From contig JABWCD010000014.1 in assembly GCA_013359265.1 (NCBI GenBank), forward strand, positions 57,653 through 121,652: a stretch of DNA of 64,000 bases. The letters run 5' to 3'. The translations under genes and the position numbers were made by a program. The notes beneath the pieces were generated by a model, which had not been told where the DNA came from, ran no database searches, and saw only the letters and a list, made by a program, of their open reading frames with translations. Below, piece by piece: positions 28,171-36,304 of the stretch. The stretch is from Candidatus Hydrogenedentota bacterium (GTDB taxonomy: Bacteria > Hydrogenedentota > Hydrogenedentia > Hydrogenedentales > SLHB01). Each line of letters opens with the position of its first letter. Position 1 is the first letter of the stretch.

Positions 28171-28342
28171 TGGAGTGCGGTAGCAGAGTCCACCGAGGCT
28201 TTGCGAAGATGGACGGCGCTACCGCTTTGGTCCTCACAGCGCTGCTCTCTGGAATGGTGCGGTGTCTGTCGGCCCGGGACCCGGCTCCGCCGGAAGCCAA
28301 GGCGGCAGCGCCATCCGAAGCGGACTCTGCTGCCGCACTCCA
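28171..28342. repeat. Foldback (MITE-like) element or structured RNA
   Basis: The outer arms 28171-28191 and 28322-28342 pair over 21 bases with a single G-T pair. The inner arms 28211-28230 and 28297-28316 pair over about 18 of 20 bases. The intervening loop of about 66 bases is GC-rich. The two nested stems make one long imperfect palindrome of 172 bases without a coding gene. No target-site duplication or transposase was seen. It may be a miniature element, an extended REP-type palindrome or a structured transcript. Confidence 0.6.
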
Positions 28343-28436
28343 TAGGAGTACCTGGCTATGCGGAGTGACTTGAAGTAGCCCGTGTAGCAGCGATTGGCAA
28401 TGCCGGCATGCGTTTCACTACCATGTCGGCATCCTT

Positions 28437-28461
28437 GGCTGCGGAGCGCGAATCCGCAGCC
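28437..28461 (+). promoter_or_regulatory. Hairpin in the leader of the Gfo/Idh/MocA gene
   Basis: A perfect 9-base stem, GGCTGCGGA with TCCGCAGCC, closes a 7-base loop. It ends about 38 bases before the start codon at 28499. It could be a leader structure or the end of an upstream transcript; no T-run follows. Confidence 0.4.
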
Positions 28462-28498
28462 GAAACGTGTCCACGACCCACAAGGGGAGTTAGTTCTC

Positions 28499-29821
28499 AT
28501 GAAGGAATCGACCTCTGAACATCCGTCCCGCCGGGACTTTATTCGCGTCGCGGGCAGCGCGGCGGCCGTCGCCGCGACGACCCGCATACTCGCGGCAAAC
28601 TCCGTCTACGCGGCGGAGAATAGCGCCCTCCGCATCGGTTTGTCCGGTAGCGGCAACCGGGGCACGGGTGCGGCGCAACAGGCGTTGATGGCCGATCCGA
28701 ATACGAAACTGGTCGCGATGGGCGATCTGTTCGCGGACAAGATTGACGGGGCGGTGAACAAGCTGAAGAGCTATAGCCCGATCGCCGACCGGGTCCAGGT
28801 GGACAAGGATCACATGTTCACCGGGTTCGACGCGTATAAGAAGGTCATCGATTCGTGCGACGTTCTGGTAATGGGGGAGACGCCGGCGTTTCGTCCGATG
28901 ATCCTGCGCTACGCCGTCGAGCAGGGCAAACACTGCTTCGTGGAAAAGCCGATTGCAGTCGATCCGGCCGGCGTGCGGTCTGTCCTTGAAAGCTGCGAGA
29001 TGGCGAAAGCAAAGAACCTATCGATTGTCTCCGGCCTGTGCTACCGCTACCACTTCGCCAAGCGCGACATCATGAAGCACATCCACGACGGCGACATCGG
29101 CGATATCGTCGCGATGGAGACAAAGTACAACACCGGCACGCCGTGGCCGCCGAAGGACCGATTGCCCGAATGGTCGGACATGGAGTTCCAGTGCCGCAAC
29201 TGGTACTTCTACGATTGGCTGTCCGGCGACTTCAACGTCGAGCAGCATATCCACAGCCTCGATAAGCTCGCGTGGGCCATGGGCGACGTGACGCCCGTGA
29301 AGGTGTGGGCGAACGGCGGGCGCGCGGTCCGCACGGACGCGAAGTTCGGGAACATCTACGATCATTTCAACGCGGTGTACGAATACGCGAACGGCGTGCG
29401 CGCGTACAGCTCGTGCCGGCAGTGGGACAACACGGACACGGACGTGAACGATCATGTGATGGGCACGAAAGGGATCGCACATCTGCAGGACCACAAAATC
29501 GAGTACCGCGACGGCAAGACGTGGCAGCACGAACCGACGGAAAAAGACGACATGTACCAGAACGAGCACAACGAGCTGTTTGCGTCGATCCGCAAGGGCG
29601 AACCGATCAACAATGGCGACTACATGTGCAAAAGCACGATGATGGGCATCGCCGCGCGCATGGCCGCCTACACCGGCCGCATTCTCACGTGGGAGGAAGT
29701 CTGGAACAGCCCCTACAACACGATGCCCGAGAAGCTCGAGTTCGGGCCCATTGCGGCGCCGGCGCTGGCGCGGCCGGGCGAGACGAAATTGCCGTTCGGC
29801 GAGAAGCCGAAGCAAGCATAA
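28499..29821 (+). CDS. Tat-exported Gfo/Idh/MocA-family oxidoreductase
   Basis: ATG at 28499 follows AGGGGAG and begins 440 residues. SRRDFIRVAGSAAAVAATTRILA is a twin-arginine signal. The Rossmann part begins LRIGLSGSGNRGTGAAQQAL, and the EKPIAVDPAGVR segment carries the conserved Lys (EKP motif) of this NAD(P)-dependent sugar oxidoreductase family. Tat export with pre-bound cofactor is common for such proteins in Planctomycetota-like genomes. Substrate unknown, probably a sugar or inositol derivative. Confidence 0.92.
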   Translation: MKESTSEHPSRRDFIRVAGSAAAVAATTRILAANSVYAAENSALRIGLSGSGNRGTGAAQQALMADPNTKLVAMGDLFADKIDGAVNKLKSYSPIADRVQVDKDHMFTGFDAYKKVIDSCDVLVMGETPAFRPMILRYAVEQGKHCFVEKPIAVDPAGVRSVLESCEMAKAKNLSIVSGLCYRYHFAKRDIMKHIHDGDIGDIVAMETKYNTGTPWPPKDRLPEWSDMEFQCRNWYFYDWLSGDFNVEQHIHSLDKLAWAMGDVTPVKVWANGGRAVRTDAKFGNIYDHFNAVYEYANGVRAYSSCRQWDNTDTDVNDHVMGTKGIAHLQDHKIEYRDGKTWQHEPTEKDDMYQNEHNELFASIRKGEPINNGDYMCKSTMMGIAARMAAYTGRILTWEEVWNSPYNTMPEKLEFGPIAAPALARPGETKLPFGEKPKQA

Positions 29822-29831
29822 CGGACTTGCA

Positions 29832-29863
29832 CACAGGGCGGCGCCACGCGGCGCCGCCCTGTG
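29832..29863. terminator. Bidirectional terminator hairpin
   Basis: A perfect 14-base GC-rich stem (CACAGGGCGGCGCC with GGCGCCGCCCTGTG) and a 4-base loop ACGC lie in the 48-base gap between the convergent oxidoreductase and DinB genes. It probably serves both; T-runs are weak on both sides. Confidence 0.75.
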
Positions 29864-29869
29864 CGCTGC

Positions 29870-30379
29870 TTATTGTCCCATTGCCGTTTCGTCCGCGGTG
29901 GGGCCGTACACCTGCGGCAGCGGCACGTCCTTCAGTCGAAGATACACGGTCAATTGCCCGCGATGGTGTACGGAGTGGTTCAGTATGAACGAACGAATCA
30001 CGACAACGCGCGGCATGGACATCATGACGTTGCCGTCCGGCGTTTTCATGCTCCACGTCTTCATCATGTGCTCGTTCGAGGCGCCCTTCATCGCGGCGGC
30101 GGCATTCGCGACGTTTTTGTCGAACGCCGCAAGGACTTCCGCCTTGTTCGCGCCGACATACGGTTTGAACGTCGCCATGTCCATAACCCAAACGTCGTCG
30201 TTCATCGTGCCTTCGGCCCACCAGTGGATTTCCGCAAGGTGCGATGCGAGCTCGCCCATGCTCATGGATTTTGCGTGCGGCTTCCAGGCCCAATGTTCGT
30301 CCGGGACGCGTTCGAGTACTTTGCGGGTCACGCCCGACTCGTGTTGGTATTCTTGAAGAATTGCGTCGATGATGTTCAT
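29870..30379 (-). CDS. DinB-family protein
   Basis: A 169-residue four-helix-bundle protein. His in LASHLAEIHWW and the paired His in LNHSVHHRGQLTVYLR fit the three-His metal site of the DinB/YfiT fold. Family members are often thiol-dependent S-transferases (bacillithiol/mycothiol) or are induced by DNA damage; the role here is not known. ATG at 30379 is preceded by GGAG. Confidence 0.9.
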   Translation of the reverse strand: MNIIDAILQEYQHESGVTRKVLERVPDEHWAWKPHAKSMSMGELASHLAEIHWWAEGTMNDDVWVMDMATFKPYVGANKAEVLAAFDKNVANAAAAMKGASNEHMMKTWSMKTPDGNVMMSMPRVVVIRSFILNHSVHHRGQLTVYLRLKDVPLPQVYGPTADETAMGQ

Positions 30380-30494
30380 GGAGGTCTCCTTTGTTGCCTG
30401 ACAATCCGCAGCTTGCGTTAGTATACCGGATCAAATGCGTTGTCATAGCGCAATGAACAGTTAGTTTTGCGTCAGCGAATCGGTAAGGATTCCC

Positions 30495-31145
30495 ATGCGT
30501 CTGATTTCCCTCAATGTGTCGCTGCCCCGGACGGTCGCGGGACCGAAGGGGCCCGTCGAGACGGGCATTTTCAAGGAGCCGGTCGAAGGCCGCGTGGCGG
30601 TGCGGAAGCTCAACATCGATGGCGACGGCCAGGCTGATTTGCGGTTCCACGGCGGCGCCGATAAGGCCGTCTACGCGTATCCGGTCGAGCACTACGCGTT
30701 TTGGAAGACAGAACTTCAGCGCGAGCGTATGCCCTTCGGATTGTTCGGCGAGAACCTGACGGTCGAGGGCATGCTCGAGCGCAACGTGTGTATCGGCGAT
30801 ACGTTCCGCGCCGGTACCGCGGTGGTGCAGGTGACGCAGCCGCGCGTACCGTGCTTCAAGCTCGGCATCAAAATGGGTGACGCCGCATTCGTGAAACGCT
30901 TTCTTCGCAGCCGCCGCAGCGGATTCTACCTGCGCGTGGTCGAAGAAGGTGATGTTGCGGCGGGCGACGCGATCGAGTTGATCGAGGCGGACCCTCACGG
31001 GCTCTCGGTGCATGACGTCCACATCATCCACTTTTCCGACACCGATGCAATAGATGTAGACGGCATTCGCCGCGCGTTGTCCGTGCCTGCGCTCTCCGGC
31101 GAGTGGCGCACGGAGCTCGACGAGATTCTGGCGCGCCACCAGTAG
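30495..31145 (+). CDS. MOSC-domain protein (YiiM-like)
   Basis: The 216 residues form a MOSC domain: LRFHGGADKAVYAYPVEHY and FGENLTVEGMLE are core motifs, and Cys120 in QPRVPCFKLG is the conserved sulfur-carrying Cys. YiiM-type MOSC proteins reduce N-hydroxylated compounds or take part in molybdenum-cofactor sulfur transfer. No molybdopterin genes are adjacent. ATG at 30495 with AAGGA about 6 bases upstream. Confidence 0.92.
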   Translation: MRLISLNVSLPRTVAGPKGPVETGIFKEPVEGRVAVRKLNIDGDGQADLRFHGGADKAVYAYPVEHYAFWKTELQRERMPFGLFGENLTVEGMLERNVCIGDTFRAGTAVVQVTQPRVPCFKLGIKMGDAAFVKRFLRSRRSGFYLRVVEEGDVAAGDAIELIEADPHGLSVHDVHIIHFSDTDAIDVDGIRRALSVPALSGEWRTELDEILARHQ

Positions 31146-31239
31146 ATTTGCCTCCCTCCGCGTACGGCTCCACAATCACTGCGCGCTCGTGTATCATTCG
31201 TTAGAAATCTACTTGTATTGACGGGGGAACTCAGACCGC

Positions 31240-32595
31240 ATGCCTGCAACACAACACGTCATAGAGCTTCAGTTGAACGACTTCGATCCGGGTGTCCGGC
31301 GGCAAGCGCTGGAAACCCTGTGGGACCGCGCGCGCATGGGCGACATCGAATTGCCTCCCATGGGCCGCGCCGTAAACCTGCATTGCCACACCTTCTTTTC
31401 ATTCAATGGCTATGGGTTGTCGCCGTCCGCCGTCGCATGGAAGGCGCGCGTAAACGGGCTGGCGGCGGTGGGTTTGGTCGATTTCGACGTGTTGGACGGC
31501 ATCGACGAGTTCTTCTCCGCGTGCGCGATGCTGGGCCTACGCGCGTGCGCGGGGTTGGAGACGCGCATCTACGTGCCGGAGTACGGCGCGCACGAGATCA
31601 ACTCGCCGGGCGAGCCGGGCATCGCGTATTTCATGGGCGCGGGATTCGTCTCGTCGAAACTGCACGAACCGGGACTGCTGCCGATGCTGAAACAGACGGC
31701 GCAGTCGCGCACGCGCGCGATCGTCGAGCGCGTAAACGCCGTGCTTGGCGCGGTAGCGTTGGACTACGAGAACGACGTGCTGACGCTGACGCCGAACGGC
31801 AATCCGACCGAGCGGCATGTGTGTATCGCGTACGACAACAAGTCGCAGCAACGGTTCCCCGACGAAAAGATCCGCGCGGAGTTTTGGTCGCGGACGTTGG
31901 ACGCGCCGGGCGACAAACTGATCGGCATGTTTCAGGATCCGCCCGTGTTTCAGGCGCTGATTCGCTCCAAAGTCATGAAAGCGGGCGGCGCGGGATATGT
32001 GAAGCCGGAAGGACCGGACTTTCCGGTGCTGAAGGACGTGGCCAGATTTTTCGCGGGCGCGGGGGCGGTACCCACGTACGCGTGGTTGGACGGTACAAGT
32101 TCGGGCGAGCGGGACATGGCGGCCATGCTCGATCTGATGCAGGCCAACGGTGTTGCGGCGGTGAATATCATTCCCGATCGCAATTGGAATATCACCGACC
32201 CTGATGCGCGCGCAAAGAAAGTCCGATTGTTGCACGAATTTGTTGCGCTCGCGCACGATCGAGATATGCCCATTCTCGTCGGGACCGAAATCAACGCGTA
32301 CGGCCAACGGCTCGCGGACGATTTCGCCGCAGCCGAGATGCAACCGCTGGCGGAGCCTGCGTATGAGGCGGCAATGATTTTCCATGGCCATACGGTGTTG
32401 GAGCGCGAGCAGGGGATGGGCTGCGTCAGCGACTGGGCGAAGGCACGCTTCGCGACCGCGAAGGAGCGTAACTCGTTTTATCGCACCATCGGCGAGTTGG
32501 CGGTCCCGGGCGCGACGGGCGTTTTCGCGGCCGTAGGCCCCGAGATGTCACCTTCGCACGTCCTTGCGACGTTACAGATGTCGAGTAAGAAATGA
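31240..32595 (+). CDS. PHP-domain metal-dependent phosphoesterase-like protein
   Basis: In this 451-residue protein VNLHCHTFFSFNGYG is the first PHP motif (HxH), GLVDFDVLDG takes the place of the second, and PILVGTEINAYGQ fits a later metal-binding strand. The insert of about 150 residues between the second motif and the C-terminal barrel is unusual. PHP proteins hydrolyse phosphoesters; the substrate is unknown. ATG at 31240 follows GGGGGAA. Confidence 0.8.
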   Translation: MPATQHVIELQLNDFDPGVRRQALETLWDRARMGDIELPPMGRAVNLHCHTFFSFNGYGLSPSAVAWKARVNGLAAVGLVDFDVLDGIDEFFSACAMLGLRACAGLETRIYVPEYGAHEINSPGEPGIAYFMGAGFVSSKLHEPGLLPMLKQTAQSRTRAIVERVNAVLGAVALDYENDVLTLTPNGNPTERHVCIAYDNKSQQRFPDEKIRAEFWSRTLDAPGDKLIGMFQDPPVFQALIRSKVMKAGGAGYVKPEGPDFPVLKDVARFFAGAGAVPTYAWLDGTSSGERDMAAMLDLMQANGVAAVNIIPDRNWNITDPDARAKKVRLLHEFVALAHDRDMPILVGTEINAYGQRLADDFAAAEMQPLAEPAYEAAMIFHGHTVLEREQGMGCVSDWAKARFATAKERNSFYRTIGELAVPGATGVFAAVGPEMSPSHVLATLQMSSKK

Positions 32596-32664
32596 TCGCG
32601 CGTGGCGTAACGGGGGAGCCATTCGCGTATACTGTGTAGTGAAGTACGGAGAAGGGGAAGAGCC

Positions 32665-34233
32665 ATGTTGCGCCGCAGTTTGTGGGGGTTCGCAGGATTA
32701 CTGGCCGCGGTTCCCTGCGCCTTGGCGGGAATCGGCAGCGTTTCGCTGATCGACGCGTCCGGCCTCGAATTCCTTATAAATACCGATGTCACCTTTGCGA
32801 CGAGCTCGAACGCCTCGGGCGCGGCGCTGGACGCTGCGTTCACGGGCGCGGTGGCGGCGACGACGAGCGGAGGGGGGACTACTTCCACCGCTCTCACGGA
32901 CGCGTTCAACGGGTACAGCAATCTGTTCGTCGATGGAACCGGCTATAACCTGAACGGCGCGGTCGAGTTCGTTTGCGATGGACGCGAGATCGAGTTCGCG
33001 CCGCAAACGATCGGTTCGCTGAGAGTGCAGCGCAAGGTGTTCGTGCCCGACGACGATTCGTTCTGCCGTTGGCTCAACATCATCAAGAATAACGGCGGCG
33101 ACACGACGGCTTCGCTGCTGATATTGAACAATCTGGGATCGGAATCGGACACCGTAATCGCGGCGACGTCGCAGGCGCCGCTGGTGGCGACAACCGCGGA
33201 TGACTGGGTCGTTTCGTACGAGGATTACACGGCCGGCAAGTCGCCCGATCCGCGGCTGAGCCACGTGTTTCAGGGGCCGAACCGGCGCCAGGGAATATCG
33301 AGTATTACGTTCGCGAACGGCAACGGGCAGCCGTTCTGGGAGTACGAGATCGACATCAATGCCGGCGCAACGGTGATTGTGATGAACCTCGTGAGCGGAC
33401 AGCCCAGCATCGCCGAGGCCATCGCGAAGGCAGAGGAACTGGCGCTTGTGCCGGAGACCGCGGTCGCGTGTTTGTCGGACACCGAACGGTCGCAGGTCGT
33501 GAACTTCGATGTGACCGAACCCACGTGCACGATGACATCGAGTTCAAGCAACCCGACGAACCTGACGACCATTCCGGTGACGGTGACGTTCAGCGAGCCG
33601 GTTACGGGATTCACGAAAACCGATATCGTTCCGACGAACGCGACAGTCAAGAACTTTGATGGCAGCGGCGCCGTGTACACGTTCAACCTCGTACCGTTGA
33701 GCAGCGGGCTCGTCGCGGCGGATATCGGTAGCGGCGTGGCAGAAGACGCGGGCGGCAATCCGAACCGGGAAGCGGAGACGTTTTCGCGATCGCTCGATGG
33801 GATTGGGCCAACCGTAGCAATGTCCTCGACGACGCCGGAACCGAGCAACATCACGCGAATTATCGACGTGACGGCGACGTTCAGCGAGCCGGTGAGCGAC
33901 TTCACCGCCGCGGACATCACGCTCGTGAATTGCACGCTCGAAGGCTTCGCGGCCGCCTCGAAGGCGTACACGCAGTTCGATTTCAGGTTGCTTCCAGCCC
34001 GTATCACCGGGCAGGTGGGCGCGGACATCGCGGCGGGTGTTGCGCACGACGCGGCGGGCAATCCGAACAGCGCGGCGGAACCGTTCCGCCACACCGTGGG
34101 CCCGGGTTTCTCATGTATCGGCACGACGACATCGAAGGCCGCGCCAAGCAAAGCGAGCTTGGCGGAAATCGCGCCGATCGCCGCGGTGATGCTAATCCTG
34201 TCGACGGCGGCGTACCGCCGGAAGAAGAATTAG
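32665..34233 (+). CDS. Secreted protein with two Ig-like repeats and C-terminal membrane tail
   Basis: The 522 residues begin with a signal peptide ending near CALAG and end with EIAPIAAVMLILSTAAYRRKKN, a hydrophobic helix with a basic tail like cell-surface sorting signals. Two related repeats (about 275-370 and 375-470) share NPTN/EPSN-xTxIxxVTxTFSEPVxxFTxxDI and end in GxAxDAxGNPN; they match bacterial Ig-like surface-protein repeats. The N-terminal domain is not recognised. Likely a surface-anchored structural protein. ATG at 32665 follows AAGGGGAAG. Confidence 0.85.
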   Translation: MLRRSLWGFAGLLAAVPCALAGIGSVSLIDASGLEFLINTDVTFATSSNASGAALDAAFTGAVAATTSGGGTTSTALTDAFNGYSNLFVDGTGYNLNGAVEFVCDGREIEFAPQTIGSLRVQRKVFVPDDDSFCRWLNIIKNNGGDTTASLLILNNLGSESDTVIAATSQAPLVATTADDWVVSYEDYTAGKSPDPRLSHVFQGPNRRQGISSITFANGNGQPFWEYEIDINAGATVIVMNLVSGQPSIAEAIAKAEELALVPETAVACLSDTERSQVVNFDVTEPTCTMTSSSSNPTNLTTIPVTVTFSEPVTGFTKTDIVPTNATVKNFDGSGAVYTFNLVPLSSGLVAADIGSGVAEDAGGNPNREAETFSRSLDGIGPTVAMSSTTPEPSNITRIIDVTATFSEPVSDFTAADITLVNCTLEGFAAASKAYTQFDFRLLPARITGQVGADIAAGVAHDAAGNPNSAAEPFRHTVGPGFSCIGTTTSKAAPSKASLAEIAPIAAVMLILSTAAYRRKKN

Positions 34234-34292
34234 AGCAATTCAAGATTGAGCACACCGTCTGTTTCGTGCTCCTGTCCGTGAGTCGTCACCCG

Positions 34293-34320
34293 CCCTCCGT
34301 AGCCCTGCTGCTTCGGAGGG
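34293..34320 (+). terminator. Hairpin downstream of the Ig-like protein gene
   Basis: CCCTCCG (34293-34299) pairs with CGGAGGG (34314-34320); a second hairpin, ACTCGAT with ATCGAGT, follows at 34341-34364. They lie in the 224-base gap before the convergent symporter genes, where no gene was seen. There is no strong T-run. Confidence 0.35.
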
Positions 34321-34457
34321 TAAAGGAGGGTCGTACGCGCACTCGATACTCGAAAAGATCGAGTACGATGACGAGCACGCGGTGCAGCCGGCTGTGAAAC
34401 GCTCTTGACCGGCACGAACACGTCACGGCGGCGTCAACGGCCGCGCAGAAGCGGAGG

Positions 34458-34610
34458 TCATTCCGCCGAATTCCCTTGCTCGCGAAGCCGCTTCAGCATT
34501 CCCTGAATGTCGATAACGCCTTTGATCGCGACGTAAACGGTAATGGTCGAGTACCACGCCACGCACGCCATCGTCAGCCAGAACCAGAACCAGTGTCCGC
34601 CCGTGTTCAT
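34458..34610 (-). CDS. Small accessory protein of the sodium:solute symporter
   Basis: A 50-residue protein with one transmembrane helix (FWFWLTMACVAWYSTITVYVAI) and a short charged tail. ATG at 34610 overlaps the symporter stop by four bases (ATGA), so it is translationally coupled. Tiny one-helix proteins of this kind accompany some SSS-family symporters and probably stabilise them. Confidence 0.8.
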   Translation of the reverse strand: MNTGGHWFWFWLTMACVAWYSTITVYVAIKGVIDIQGMLKRLREQGNSAE

Positions 34611-36235
34611 GTGTGCGCTCCTTTCGGCGTAATCGCATTCTTCAACAACGAGCCAACAACCATCGCAACTCCGGCCAGTATGTACGCCGCGATGCCGGAG
34701 ACGTTCGCGCCAATCCACTTCGCGAAGGGTTCAGTCGCGTCGATTTGCTCCAGCACGAGGAAGAGCACGGGGAAGATCGCGCCGACAATGATCGCTCCGG
34801 CGGCGCCCCAGTCGTTTGCGTCCTTCCAGTAGCAGCAGGCAATGAGCAGCGTAGACATGCTCGCCAAGTATATCGTTCCGGTCACGCCGAGATAGGTCCA
34901 GAGATCGCCTTTCAACTCGAACCAGAGTCCGTAGCAGAGCAGGAACACGCCAATGAGCGCAACAATCGTGCGGCTCCAGAGCAGTCCCCGCCTTTCGCTC
35001 CAGACGCCTTTCCGGAACGGCGCGAGGATATCGTTGTAGATGACGCTGCTCCAGGTGAGCATGTACGACGAATCGGTGGACATGTCCGCGGCGAGCATCG
35101 CTGCGATAACGAGGCCGGTCAGTCCGATCGGCACGCTGAGATTAAGGAACAGCGGCATGGCGTGGAGTGTCGAGTAGGTTTTTCCGCCCGCCACAAACTG
35201 ATGGTTTGCCGCGTCAACGACGGTTGGCGCGAGCACGGCAAGCGCGGCAATGCCCCAAATCGCGGGAATGAGAAAGCGGCACACAAAGAAGAAGCTTGTG
35301 CGCGTATAGATTTTGCGGCCGGTTGCCGTGTCTTTTGCCGCGAGCAGGCGCTGGATGGTGGTCTGCCACGTCAGCACCGCGGCGGTATTGAGGAAGGCCT
35401 GAAAGATGACGTACGACCAGCCCATCGTGGGGTTCACGAAGGGATTGAACCCGCCTGCACCGTGATGCGTGCTGACCGTATTGACCAGGTTTGTCCATCC
35501 GACATTGACGAGAATCAGCACGGTTACGGCGAGAAGCCCGATACTCATCACGACAAACTGGAGAAAGTCGGTGACCAACACGGACAACATTCCGCCGAGA
35601 ATGGTGTAGACGGCGACGGCGACAAGCAGCGCCGTCATCATCAATTCGAGCTTGTGCGCCTGAAACCAGTTCTCTTCCGGAGGAGCGGCGGTCGCCGCCG
35701 TTGCGGGCGCATCCGCGGGCGTTTCCATCGCCGCGCCATCACCAGCCGCTGCAACGATGGCGGACTGGTCGCCGAGGCCCGTCGCGTTGATCAGAAATTC
35801 GCCGCCGGTGCGTAGAAACACGCCCATGTTGAGCAGACCGCCAAGCACTATCACAACGCCCGCAAGCCATCGTATGCGCGAGCCGAAGCGCTGCTGAAAC
35901 AATTCGGGAATGGTCATCACACCTGCGTCGCGCAGCGGCTTCACGCAAAAGCCGGTGTATCCAATGAGGAACATTGCGGCAGCCTGCAGAATCCCCGGCA
36001 CCGCGCCCGCAAAGCCCTTCTCGAATCCGTTTTGCGCGGTGTACATGCACGTCACGATGCCGAATTCGGTTGCGGCGAGGGACGCGATGCCGAGGTAGAG
36101 GTTCATCTCGCGTCCGGCAATCAGGAACTGCTCGACCTTCCCGACGTACTTGCGCACGGCAATGCCCGCGACCATCGTCACGACGATGTACAGACCCACG
36201 ATGCTGCCGTCAATCGGCCAACTGAAATTGCTCAT
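34607..36235 (-). CDS. Sodium:solute symporter (SSS) family transporter
   Basis: A 542-residue protein with about 13 hydrophobic helices. FLIAGREMNLYLGIASLAATEFG is the conserved early segment and LAADMSTDSSYMLTWSSVIYNDI is the SSS signature around helix 8-9, with Ser residues likely near the sodium site. A polar Ala/Pro-rich insert (about 165-195) is unusual between helices. Substrates in this family include sugars, amino acids, carboxylates and vitamins; none can be assigned. It is followed by a coupled 50-residue accessory protein. Confidence 0.92.
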   Translation of the reverse strand: MSNFSWPIDGSIVGLYIVVTMVAGIAVRKYVGKVEQFLIAGREMNLYLGIASLAATEFGIVTCMYTAQNGFEKGFAGAVPGILQAAAMFLIGYTGFCVKPLRDAGVMTIPELFQQRFGSRIRWLAGVVIVLGGLLNMGVFLRTGGEFLINATGLGDQSAIVAAAGDGAAMETPADAPATAATAAPPEENWFQAHKLELMMTALLVAVAVYTILGGMLSVLVTDFLQFVVMSIGLLAVTVLILVNVGWTNLVNTVSTHHGAGGFNPFVNPTMGWSYVIFQAFLNTAAVLTWQTTIQRLLAAKDTATGRKIYTRTSFFFVCRFLIPAIWGIAALAVLAPTVVDAANHQFVAGGKTYSTLHAMPLFLNLSVPIGLTGLVIAAMLAADMSTDSSYMLTWSSVIYNDILAPFRKGVWSERRGLLWSRTIVALIGVFLLCYGLWFELKGDLWTYLGVTGTIYLASMSTLLIACCYWKDANDWGAAGAIIVGAIFPVLFLVLEQIDATEPFAKWIGANVSGIAAYILAGVAMVVGSLLKNAITPKGAHT

Positions 36236-36304
36236 GCGCGCACCCCTCTCCGCACCACCCCAAGGCGATTGGTCACGGAAATGTATCGTGTTCGCGGCGA
36301 CCGG

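Noticed and set aside
28158..28343. Short frames inside the foldback element
   Set aside because: They only reflect the palindromic sequence; no start site or conserved protein pattern.
28437..28461. Sigma54 promoter (GG...GC) just before this hairpin, upstream of the oxidoreductase
   Set aside because: The GG-GC distance is 11 bases, not 10, and the flanking bases do not match.
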